DNA of 61,854 bases, taken from Prolixibacteraceae bacterium. Lineage in GTDB: Bacteria; Bacteroidota; Bacteroidia; Bacteroidales; Prolixibacteraceae. The stretch is taken from contig JARKOX010000294.1 of assembly GCA_029975525.1 (NCBI GenBank), positions 1 through 61,854 of the forward strand. Reading direction: 5' to 3'. The notes under the pieces are model-generated. The model did no database searches and was not told the DNA's origin. It worked only from the letters and a program-made list of their open reading frames with translations. Numbering within the stretch: the first letter of the stretch is position 1; each line of letters opens with the position of its first letter. The position numbers and the translations under genes were made by a program. Shown here piece by piece: positions 27,529 through 34,642 of this stretch.

Positions 27529-28752
27529 TTATTGGATCATATGAATTTCCAAACTGGCCAGGATAAAAGGGCCGACCCCTTTGGGATCGTTGTCGCGCAC
27601 CGGTTCGCTGATGTAGTATTCGAACGATCCGTCGCGGTAGGGATTTCCGCCCAGCCCGGCTACCGAGCAGCAGCGGGTGAGACTGATGGTGCCGTTTTCA
27701 TTCTCCTTGATGAAGGTTTTCAGCAGTCCATCGTAGCCTTTCAGGGCCATTTCCCGGTAGGAGGTGTCAATATAATGGAGGCGGACTGCTTTTAACAGGG
27801 CATAGACGAACATCGACGAGGCGGTCGCTTCCAGGTAATTTCCTTCCCGGTTGCCCTGGTCAAGCACCTGGTACCACACGCCACTTTCGGCATCCTGGTA
27901 TTTTTTGATCCCGGCAGCTACCTGGTTGAGGATTTCAAGGATCTGGGCCCGTCCGGGGTGGTCGGCCGGAATAAAATCCAGGACATCTACCAGCGCCATG
28001 GCATACCAGCCCATGGCACGTCCCCAGAAATTGGGGGAGCAGCCGGTTTCGGGATTGGCCCACTGTTGCTCTTTGCTTTCGTCCCATCCGTGGTAGTTCA
28101 GGCCGGTTTTGGGATCGTAGGTGTGCTGGTTTACCAGCAGAAATTGTTTGACGATATCCTCAAAAAGTTCGGGCTGGTTGAAGTGAACCGCATACTGGGC
28201 ATAAAACGGGGCGCCCATATACAGGCCGTCGAGCCACATCTGGTGCGGGTAGCGCTTTTTGTGCCAGAATCCTCCTTCGGAAGTGCGCGGATGGGTTTTC
28301 AGCTGGTCGCGCAGCTGTTCAATGGCTTTCAGGTAACGTTCGTCCTGGGTCCTTTCATAAAGGTCGAAGAGGAATTTTCCCGGATTCAGGCAGTCAATGT
28401 TGTAGTTTTCTACCTTGTAGGCCAGGATCGTGCCGGTGGAGTCGATCAACTGGTCGGCATACTTTTTTGCATAATTGTAGTAAGCCTCCTCTCCGTTTGT
28501 TTTCCAGACGTGGATCATCGAATAGGCGATCAGTCCCTGGGTGTAGTTCCAGGCCGGACGGGGGTTGAAGTCAACGGCCCACGGTTCGGGGAAGAGCTGG
28601 ATTTCGGAGTCGGCCATCCGAACGGCCATTTGCAGCCCGTCGGGGAGCGTTTTTTTATTGCTCACCGTTTGACAGGAGATGATGGTTAAAAACAGTAAAG
28701 CAGCTGAAATGATTGCTGCCGGTTTCCCGTTACGGGTTAAAAGAGTTTTCAT
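27529..28752 (-). CDS. Unsaturated galacturonyl/rhamnogalacturonyl hydrolase (GH105)
   Basis: About 407 residues from the ATG at 28752, chosen because it begins a lipoprotein signal (MKTLLTRNGKPA, then FLTIISC); the frame continues upstream but without a signal. It is an (alpha/alpha)6 barrel of family GH105 (YteR-like): QMWLDGLYMGAPFYAQYA holds the catalytic Asp, and WGRAMGWYAMALVDVLDF and SRCCSVAG-like TRCCSVAGLGG follow in the usual order. These enzymes remove the 4,5-unsaturated uronic acid left by pectate and rhamnogalacturonan lyases, matching the PL1 enzymes of the locus. It is the first large gene of unit B, behind a small membrane peptide. Confidence 0.9.
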   Translation of the reverse strand: MKTLLTRNGKPAAIISAALLFLTIISCQTVSNKKTLPDGLQMAVRMADSEIQLFPEPWAVDFNPRPAWNYTQGLIAYSMIHVWKTNGEEAYYNYAKKYADQLIDSTGTILAYKVENYNIDCLNPGKFLFDLYERTQDERYLKAIEQLRDQLKTHPRTSEGGFWHKKRYPHQMWLDGLYMGAPFYAQYAVHFNQPELFEDIVKQFLLVNQHTYDPKTGLNYHGWDESKEQQWANPETGCSPNFWGRAMGWYAMALVDVLDFIPADHPGRAQILEILNQVAAGIKKYQDAESGVWYQVLDQGNREGNYLEATASSMFVYALLKAVRLHYIDTSYREMALKGYDGLLKTFIKENENGTISLTRCCSVAGLGGNPYRDGSFEYYISEPVRDNDPKGVGPFILASLEIHMIQ

Positions 28753-28804
28753 CCTTATTGGTTTAGAAATTTTTATTAAGCTGGGTGGGCCGTGCGGTCC
28801 GGAT

Positions 28805-28936
28805 TTAAAAACAAAAAGCAATAACCAGCGACAAAATAGCCAAAAGCCCCGCTGCAATAACCAGAATAATCCAGGTGAGCTTTCTGATCTCTTTCTCGAC
28901 TTTTTTTTCCGTTTTTCCTTCCGCTACTTTTCCCAC
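28805..28936 (-). CDS. Small single-helix membrane peptide, copy 1
   Basis: A 43-residue open frame with GTG at 28936. The N-terminal half is highly charged (GKTEKKVEKEIRKLTW) and is followed by one membrane helix (IILVIAAGLLAILSLVIAF). A second copy with the same layout lies at 34335-34445, again between a GGGAA array and a large PUL gene; the two share a K-K-V-E-K-x-I-x-K-L-x-W pattern directly before the helix. An in-frame stop upstream rules out a longer form, and no ATG is available. The start is about 20 bases after the predicted transcription start. The stop is 52 bases before GH105. I know of no named family; role unknown, perhaps a leader peptide or a membrane adaptor. Confidence 0.5.
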   Translation of the reverse strand: MGKVAEGKTEKKVEKEIRKLTWIILVIAAGLLAILSLVIAFCF

Positions 28937-28961
28937 TTCCTTGGCTTGATCGTTCTGTTTT

Positions 28962-28969
28962 TAAAGATA
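28962..28969 (-). promoter_or_regulatory. -7 box of unit B (GH105-SusC2-SusD2)
   Basis: TATCTTTA on the minus strand, one base from the TAnnTTTG consensus. It lies exactly 31 bases from the nearest GGGAA box, the same distance as in unit A. There is no TTTG at -33, as expected for an activator-dependent promoter. Confidence 0.5.
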
Positions 28970-29000
28970 CAACGATCTTTGGGTAAAGGGTGGTCGGGGT

Positions 29001-29068
29001 TTCCCATCGGCCGGGGACAGGCTTCCCGGAGCGGGCAATATTTCCCAAAAAGCAGGTGTTTGGTTCCC
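29001..29068 (-). promoter_or_regulatory. GGGAA box array upstream of unit B, likely HTCS operator
   Basis: Read on the minus strand, GGGAA occurs four times in the same orientation (TTCCC on the plus strand at 29001, 29023, 29042 and 29064), with steps of 22, 19 and 22 bp, near two helical turns each. The middle part (GCTCCGGGAAGCCTGTCCCC) is almost identical to the array of unit A. The regulator is not shown by the sequence; the HTCS of this locus is the obvious candidate. Confidence 0.65.
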
Positions 29069-29224
29069 ATCCGGCCGGTGCTGATAATTTTGACCAGGGA
29101 TAATCTTTCTGATTGACTGTTTTTTATGAACTTCAGGAAGCTGCTTTTGGGGATGGGAAAAGACATTTTGGGAGAGAAGCAACGATCGTTTTTTTCAGAG
29201 TCTTCCCGGAGGGGATTTCAGCCC

Positions 29225-29261
29225 AAATAAAAAAGGTTGGCGAAATTATTCACCAACCTTT
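29225..29261 (-). terminator. Terminator of unit A (SusC3-SusD3)
   Basis: On the minus strand AAAGGTTGG (29261-29253) pairs perfectly with CCAACCTTT (29240-29232) around a 12-base loop, followed by a T-rich tract. It starts 26 bases after the SusD3 stop codon and separates unit A from the promoter region of unit B. Confidence 0.85.
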
Positions 29262-29286
29262 GTGAGCTGTCGTTATGTGCCGAAAA

Positions 29287-30969
29287 CTACTGTGAGTAGC
29301 CCTCGTTCTGTGTAAATTCTTCTTTGTTGAAGACGGCATCCAGCTGGACGCGCGGGATCGGACGGTTGATGTGCCACTCTTTGACGTTGGCTGCACCGTC
29401 GGGATTGCCTGCCTTTACTCTTTCGACCAGTTTGTTGGTCCGTTTCAGGTCGAACCAGCGCAGCTGTTCGCCGCCCAGTTCGCGGGCGCGTTCATCCAGG
29501 ATGAAATCCAGCGTCAGCTGTGCCTGGGTGATGACCATCTGGTTCTCTTTCCCGGGGATGGCCCGTTTGCGCCGGAGCTGGTTCATAAAATCCAGGGCTT
29601 CGGTTGGAGCCGATTGGCTCAGCGCCTCGGCCGCAATCAGGTACATTTCAGAAATGCGGAATACAAAGGCGTCGCGGACGCTGCGGTCTTCATTGGCGCT
29701 TTCGCGGGTGGGGTCGTCAAATTTAGAGAGCTGGAATGTCCTCAGCCGGTTGATTTTCCCCGGGGTGTTGTCGCCGTAAAGGTTTTGCAGGTCGAGCAGC
29801 TGGTAGCGTTTGTCGGCCCTGGCTCGTTGGGCAGCCGAAGCAATTCCTTTGTACAGGTAGATGGCGGTGTCGGTCATGTTGGTATAAGCTCCCTTGTTGG
29901 TGTTGTTCATCAGCCAGAGCTGTTTGAAAGAGCCTTCCCAACGCTGGTCGATGGTTTCGTCAAACATTTCGACATAGTAGCGGGTTGGCATAAACCGGTT
30001 GAACGGGCGGCCATTCAGCACATCGCGCTTCAGACCGGGCTGGTCGTCGTATTTCATGCAAAACATCAGGTGGCCGTTGTGTCCCCCGTTCCGGATGGTG
30101 TAATCATCGTATTCGGGTTTGTTGTAGAGGTGGTCGTCTGAAAATTCAACATGCCAGATCACTTCTGGGTTGGTTTGGCCGTTGGCATTACTCATACTCC
30201 AGATCGCCTTGTAGTCTGACATCATCGAGAATTTGCCGCTGTTGATCACCTCTTTGGCCAGGTTGGCTGCCTGGGTGTAGAGCTGCGGGTTGTTGGTTGC
30301 CGAAGCCCTAGTGAGGCTGAGGCGGGCTTTCAGCGCTTTGGCTGCCCATTTGGTCACCCGTCCGTTGCTGTGTTTATCTTCCGGCAGGTTGCTGCTGATG
30401 CAGGCATCCAGGTCGGCAAAGATTTGTTGGTAAATTTTTTCCGGAGAGGTTTTGTTGGCAGTGGTTTCCACGCCAATGGTTTCATCGGTGGTAAAATGGG
30501 TGCTTCCCCAGGTTTCCACGATGTGCCAGTAGTAGAAAGCGCGGAGGAAACGAACTTCGGCCACCCGTTTGCTCAGAAGGTCGGGGCTCATTTTGACCTT
30601 GTCGGCGCGGTTGATAGCTGCGTTGCAGGAGTTGATGGCCCGGTAGAGGTATTTCCAGTAGTTGGTCAACGGGCCGTTGGTTCCGTTAAAGGCAACGTTG
30701 TCGTAATCGTTCAGCGTGGTGTTGGTGTTGCCGGCAGCTTTGGTAAACAGGTCGGTTCCGGTTTCGGTAACCCCGTAGGCATCTTCCCGTCCGTACCACA
30801 GGCGCAGCGGGGTGTAGCAGGTGTTGACCAGGCTTTCATATCCCACTTCGGAAGTGAAAAACGGATCGGCAGTGAGGCTGGTCCGGTTTTCTTCGGTCAA
30901 AAAGCTTTCGCACGAAGAAAAAGAGAGTAACGCGGCCAGGCAGCTTATAAATATGATTTTTGCTTTCAT
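29287..30969 (-). CDS. SusD/RagB family glycan-binding lipoprotein (SusD3)
   Basis: About 560 residues from the ATG at 30969, which begins a lipoprotein signal (MKAKIIFISCLAALLSFSSC); the upstream open frame to 31056 lacks one. SusD landmarks: YGVTETGTDLFTKAAGN, VAEVRFLRAFYYWHIVETWGS, FVFRISEMYLIAAEALSQ and the C-terminal DFILDERARELGGEQLRWFDLKRT. It resembles SusD2 more than SusD1 in these segments, so the two pairs may share a duplication. It pairs with SusC3, 96 bases upstream. Confidence 0.94.
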   Translation of the reverse strand: MKAKIIFISCLAALLSFSSCESFLTEENRTSLTADPFFTSEVGYESLVNTCYTPLRLWYGREDAYGVTETGTDLFTKAAGNTNTTLNDYDNVAFNGTNGPLTNYWKYLYRAINSCNAAINRADKVKMSPDLLSKRVAEVRFLRAFYYWHIVETWGSTHFTTDETIGVETTANKTSPEKIYQQIFADLDACISSNLPEDKHSNGRVTKWAAKALKARLSLTRASATNNPQLYTQAANLAKEVINSGKFSMMSDYKAIWSMSNANGQTNPEVIWHVEFSDDHLYNKPEYDDYTIRNGGHNGHLMFCMKYDDQPGLKRDVLNGRPFNRFMPTRYYVEMFDETIDQRWEGSFKQLWLMNNTNKGAYTNMTDTAIYLYKGIASAAQRARADKRYQLLDLQNLYGDNTPGKINRLRTFQLSKFDDPTRESANEDRSVRDAFVFRISEMYLIAAEALSQSAPTEALDFMNQLRRKRAIPGKENQMVITQAQLTLDFILDERARELGGEQLRWFDLKRTNKLVERVKAGNPDGAANVKEWHINRPIPRVQLDAVFNKEEFTQNEGYSQ

Positions 30970-31065
30970 TGTTTTAATTTTTTTCAGATTAACAGGCATA
31001 CTTTCTAATTCCCGGAAATCCCGGCAGGTATTGCTCATCTCTGTGTTTTTTTGCATGTTGTCAGA

Positions 31066-34000
31066 TTAAAAATCGAGGTTAACACCAAAAACGAGCTGTT
31101 TGGTCATGGGGAAGGATTCACCTCCTCCACGTTCCGGGTCGTAATCTTTCAGTTTGCTGAAAGTAACCAGGTTTTTTCCAGTGGCATAGAGTCTGATATT
31201 GTCGATGCCCACACGGTTGGCAACCGGTTTGGGAATGTTGTACCCCAGGGTGATATCCCTGACTTTAACAAAAGAGCCTTTTACGATTCCCAGTGTGCTG
31301 AAATAGTTGCGGCTGCTCTGGACAACGCCGGCATCGGGCCGCGGGAAATCGTTTGACGGATTTTCAGGGGTCCAGTAATTGACGTGGGCGCCGTTTTCCA
31401 GTCCCTGCGCTTTGTACGACGTGTTAAAGCTGTAGTTGATGTAGTGTCCGATACGGGCATAGGTGAAGAAGGCGAAGTCAAAATTTTTGTAGCTGAAGCT
31501 GTTGTTCACGCCCATGGTAAAGTCGGGGCGCTGTTTGTATTTGACGCGGTCTTTGATGTCGATGATTTTGTCGTCGTTGGTGTCAGCAACCTTAATTTCG
31601 CCGGGGACTGTTTTGTAAACTGCGGCGGCTTCCTCTTCGCCCAGCTGCCAGATGCCGATTTTTTTGTAATCATACAACACCCGGATGGGAGAGCCTACAA
31701 ACCAGCGGTTGTTGGTGTCTTCCGTCACGCCCGAAGAGAGTTCGGTAATTTTTTCTTTCGATGTCGAAAAGTTGATATCGGTGTTCCATCTGAAGTTTTT
31801 TCCATTGATGTTGACTGTCCCCAGGGTGATGTCGATCCCTTGGTTTTCCGTTTTGCCGATATTTTCCATCACGCTGTTGTAGCCGCTTGTGGGCGGAAGG
31901 CCGCGGGAGAGCAGCAGGTCGCTGGTAAACGATTTGAAGAGATCGAGGGTCAGCGAGATGCGGTTGGCAAACAATCCCAGGTCCAGTCCGCCGTTCCACA
32001 CGGCAGTGGTTTCCCAGCCCAGTAGCGGGTTGGAGACAATTTTGGGATAATACCCCAGCGCCAGTACGTTGTTGAACGAGTATTGCGAACTGCCCAGTCC
32101 GCCCAGCGTGTAGTAAGGATCAATGGCGCTGCTGCCTGATTTTCCCCAGCTTGCCCGTAATTTGAGGTTGGTGATGGCCGAGATGTCCTGCATGAAACTT
32201 TCCTCTTTCATGCGCCAGCCCACTGCCACCGAGGGGTAGGTCGCCCATTTGTGACCCGGTGCCAGCACCGAAGAACCATCGGTACGGACCGAGGCGGTCA
32301 GCAGGTAGCGGTCTTTGTATTTGTAGTTGATCCTTCCGAAATAGGAGAAGGTGTTGGTCTCCGTAAAGTCGCTGGCAATCCTGATTTCAGAAGAGTTGGA
32401 CTCCAGAAAGTGGAAAAGCGTAAAGGCTGACGACTGGTTTTTGCCATCCAGCGAGTAGTATTCGTAATCGTTGGCTCCCAGCGAGGTTCCCAGCATCGCC
32501 TGGAAATTGTGGTCGCTGTTGATTGTTTTGTTGTAGGTGAGGATGTTTTCCCAGGTCAGGTTTTCGCTGCTTGAAATTTCAGCGCCCGATCCTGCGGCAA
32601 CTCCGCCGCCGTCGATGGTCATTTTGTCGTAGAAGAACCCTCTGCGCTGGTCGTTTAAGTCAATTCCGATGTTGGTCTTCAGCACGAGGTCTTTTATAAT
32701 TGTCCATTGCAGGTAGGATGTTGCGAAGAAACGTTTGTTCAGGTTGTTGTCAACCGTCGCACCTTCCACGTTGTCGAGCAGTGGGTTCATCTGTGAGGAG
32801 TAGCCCGGCGCCGGGTAGGGGTTCACCGTTCCGTCGTCGTTGTAAGCTTTGGCAATGGGGACGATTTTGTTGGCCATGTTGAGCGGGTCGCGGCGCTGAT
32901 CCTGGTCTTTGTAGGTGTATAACACATTGGCCCCCACCGACAGGTTTTTGAAAATTTCGTGGTCGAGGGTAATTCTTCCGTTGTAACGTTTGAATTCGTC
33001 ATTCGTTTTGAAGAGTCCCTCTTCGTCCATAAAACCGAACGAGAGGCTGTAGGTGGTCCGTTCGTTGCCGCCGGCCATCGAGATTTCGTAATTCTGGGTC
33101 AACCCGTCCTGCAAAAGCATTTTCGAGAAGTTTTCCCACTGTCCGGCATTGATGTATTCCAGTTCCAGCGGGGCAAAGATTTTGGCATCGTCTTTTTTCG
33201 AAGCCCATTTGCCGGTGGTCCGGTTGGCTTCACGCTTCAGGTTGGCATACTCTTCGCCGGTTTGGTAATGAGGGTATTTGGATACCGAGTTGAACGACAG
33301 GTAGGAGTTGAGCGAAATTTTGGTTTTTCCGGCTTTTCCTCTTTTGGTGGTGATCAGAATCACCCCGTTGGCGCCTTTTGATCCGTAAATGGCGGTTGAA
33401 GAGGCATCTTTCAGGATCTCCATCGACTCAATGTCGGAAGGGTTGATATCGATCGAGCTGCCGTAGGGAATCCCGTCAACCAGGATAAGCGGCGCATTGC
33501 TGGCTGTCAGCGATCTTTCGCCCCGCACGGTGAAGCTTAACCCGGCGCCGGCCTTGCCGCTCGATTTGACAATGTCGATCCCCGACACACGGCCCTGCAG
33601 CGCTTCCAGCGCATTGGTGGTCGGCACCGCCATGATATCGTCGGTTTTGATGGAGGAGACCGAACCGGTCAGGTCGCTCTTCTTCACAACGCCGTAGCCG
33701 ATGGCAATCACCTCTTCAAGTCCGATGGTTTCGGCAACCAGTGCGATGTTGATCTCTTTTTTGCCGCTCACGGCAACTTCCTGGGTTTTGTAACCAATAA
33801 AGGAGATCTGCAGGGTGCCGTTCGAGGGAACCTCGAGAACATAGGCGCCGTCGATGTTGGTGGTGGTGCCGGTGGTCGTACCTTTCAGCACCACGTTGGC
33901 CCCGACAATGGCCTCGCCGCTGGATGAATCGGATACTTTACCTTTTACGGCAACCGGCTGGGCTATTGCCAGCGATGCAAACAGAAACAGGACTCCTGTT

Positions 34001-34071
34001 AGCAGGAGTTTTCTCCCCGGATTTCGACGGAGGAGTTTTTTAGAGTTCGAGTAAATAGAAAATTTAGTCAT
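31066..34071 (-). CDS. SusC/RagA TonB-dependent transporter (SusC3)
   Basis: About 1001 residues from the ATG at 34071; the open frame reaches 34152 but only the inner start gives a signal peptide (basic RRNPGRK, then LLLTGVLFLFASLAIA). Regulatory-like domain VAVKGKVSDSSSGEAIVGANVV, plug with KKSDLTGSVSSIKTDDI and DASSTAIYGSKGANGVI, and a barrel ending in FGVNLDF. It imports pectin oligosaccharides with SusD3. It is preceded by a 260-base leader with two hairpins, a small membrane peptide and an operator array. Confidence 0.94.
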   Translation of the reverse strand: MTKFSIYSNSKKLLRRNPGRKLLLTGVLFLFASLAIAQPVAVKGKVSDSSSGEAIVGANVVLKGTTTGTTTNIDGAYVLEVPSNGTLQISFIGYKTQEVAVSGKKEINIALVAETIGLEEVIAIGYGVVKKSDLTGSVSSIKTDDIMAVPTTNALEALQGRVSGIDIVKSSGKAGAGLSFTVRGERSLTASNAPLILVDGIPYGSSIDINPSDIESMEILKDASSTAIYGSKGANGVILITTKRGKAGKTKISLNSYLSFNSVSKYPHYQTGEEYANLKREANRTTGKWASKKDDAKIFAPLELEYINAGQWENFSKMLLQDGLTQNYEISMAGGNERTTYSLSFGFMDEEGLFKTNDEFKRYNGRITLDHEIFKNLSVGANVLYTYKDQDQRRDPLNMANKIVPIAKAYNDDGTVNPYPAPGYSSQMNPLLDNVEGATVDNNLNKRFFATSYLQWTIIKDLVLKTNIGIDLNDQRRGFFYDKMTIDGGGVAAGSGAEISSSENLTWENILTYNKTINSDHNFQAMLGTSLGANDYEYYSLDGKNQSSAFTLFHFLESNSSEIRIASDFTETNTFSYFGRINYKYKDRYLLTASVRTDGSSVLAPGHKWATYPSVAVGWRMKEESFMQDISAITNLKLRASWGKSGSSAIDPYYTLGGLGSSQYSFNNVLALGYYPKIVSNPLLGWETTAVWNGGLDLGLFANRISLTLDLFKSFTSDLLLSRGLPPTSGYNSVMENIGKTENQGIDITLGTVNINGKNFRWNTDINFSTSKEKITELSSGVTEDTNNRWFVGSPIRVLYDYKKIGIWQLGEEEAAAVYKTVPGEIKVADTNDDKIIDIKDRVKYKQRPDFTMGVNNSFSYKNFDFAFFTYARIGHYINYSFNTSYKAQGLENGAHVNYWTPENPSNDFPRPDAGVVQSSRNYFSTLGIVKGSFVKVRDITLGYNIPKPVANRVGIDNIRLYATGKNLVTFSKLKDYDPERGGGESFPMTKQLVFGVNLDF

Positions 34072-34164
34072 ACTGGTGATTATTAGTTTATTATTTGTGA
34101 TAATAAATTTCAGGTGAAGCAAATGGCCCGGCGCTTTTGGAGATGCCGACACAGGCTAAAACCC

Positions 34165-34201
34165 CCGGCAAGGGTGCTTTTGCAGGCAGCAACCCTGCCG
34201 G
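34165..34201 (-). repeat. Hairpin 1 in the SusC3 leader
   Basis: CCGGCAAGGGT (34165-34175) pairs with ACCCTGCCGG (34192-34201) with one bulged base. On the minus strand the stem is followed by GGGTTTTAGC. It lies in the untranslated region between the small peptide and SusC3 and may attenuate transcription. The sequence resembles the nested repeat after SusD2. Confidence 0.5.
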
Positions 34202-34229
34202 CTGGGCAAAGAAGAAGGAAAGCTGCCAC

Positions 34230-34259
34230 TATCCCGGAAAGAATAATGTGTCCGGGATA
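34230..34259 (-). repeat. Hairpin 2 in the SusC3 leader
   Basis: TATCCCGGA (34230-34238) and TCCGGGATA (34251-34259) are exact complements around a 12-base loop. No T run follows. With hairpin 1 it makes the leader of SusC3 strongly structured. Confidence 0.5.
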
Positions 34260-34334
34260 AGCCGATGAGATTTTCGTCTTCATAGATTTTAAATTGTTGT
34301 TTTAACTGATTACGCGGCGAACCAATGCGGAATG

Positions 34335-34445
34335 TTAAAGGCTGGTAGATATCAGCAGTGAAAGGATGAACAGTAGCCCCAATGAAAGGAGGGCGATCAC
34401 CCACGAAAGTTTTTTGATCTTTTTTTCTACTTTTTTATTTTCCAC
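34335..34445 (-). CDS. Small single-helix membrane peptide, copy 2
   Basis: A 36-residue open frame with GTG at 34445 and TAA at 34337-34335. It begins with a short charged stretch (ENKKVEKKIKKLSW) and continues as a single membrane helix (VIALLSLGLLFILSLLI). Copy 1 at 28805-28936 has the same design and the same place in the module. The GTG is about 18 bases from the predicted transcription start, so it would be the first cistron of the SusC3-SusD3 transcript. It is a candidate new small-protein family. It could instead be a leader peptide whose translation controls the hairpins downstream. Confidence 0.5.
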   Translation of the reverse strand: MENKKVEKKIKKLSWVIALLSLGLLFILSLLISTSL

Positions 34446-34469
34446 AGTTCAGGTTAATCGTTACTGGGG

Positions 34470-34477
34470 CAAATGTA
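34470..34477 (-). promoter_or_regulatory. -7 box of unit A (SusC3-SusD3)
   Basis: TACATTTG on the minus strand, an exact TAnnTTTG. It is 31 bases from the nearest GGGAA box, as in unit B, and has no TTTG at -33. Confidence 0.55.
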
Positions 34478-34508
34478 AAATGATTTATTTCCGGAGGGTG
34501 GCTGTGGA

Positions 34509-34576
34509 TTCCCATCGGGCGGGGACAGGCTTCCCGGAGCGGGTTTTATTTCCCAAAAAGCGGGTTCGGGCTTCCC
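34509..34576 (-). promoter_or_regulatory. GGGAA box array upstream of unit A, likely HTCS operator
   Basis: Four GGGAA boxes in one orientation (TTCCC on the plus strand at 34509, 34531, 34550 and 34572), steps 22, 19 and 22 bp, the same as in unit B. It also lies directly beside the HTCS gene, whose stop is at 34643. Confidence 0.65.
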
Positions 34577-34642
34577 TTTTGGAGAGCCTGATTTTTGAGG
34601 ATATGTTTAAAATATTGATTTAGAGCATAAAAGTGGATGTGG

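Noticed and set aside
28776-29048. A 90-codon minus-strand frame overlapping small peptide copy 1 in another frame
   Set aside because: It runs through the operator array and promoter, its composition is arbitrary, and the matching region at 34.4 kb conserves only the other frame.
29203-29207. A fifth TTCCC box upstream of unit B
   Set aside because: It lies about 135 bp from the array, out of the 22/19/22 pattern, and has no equivalent in unit A.
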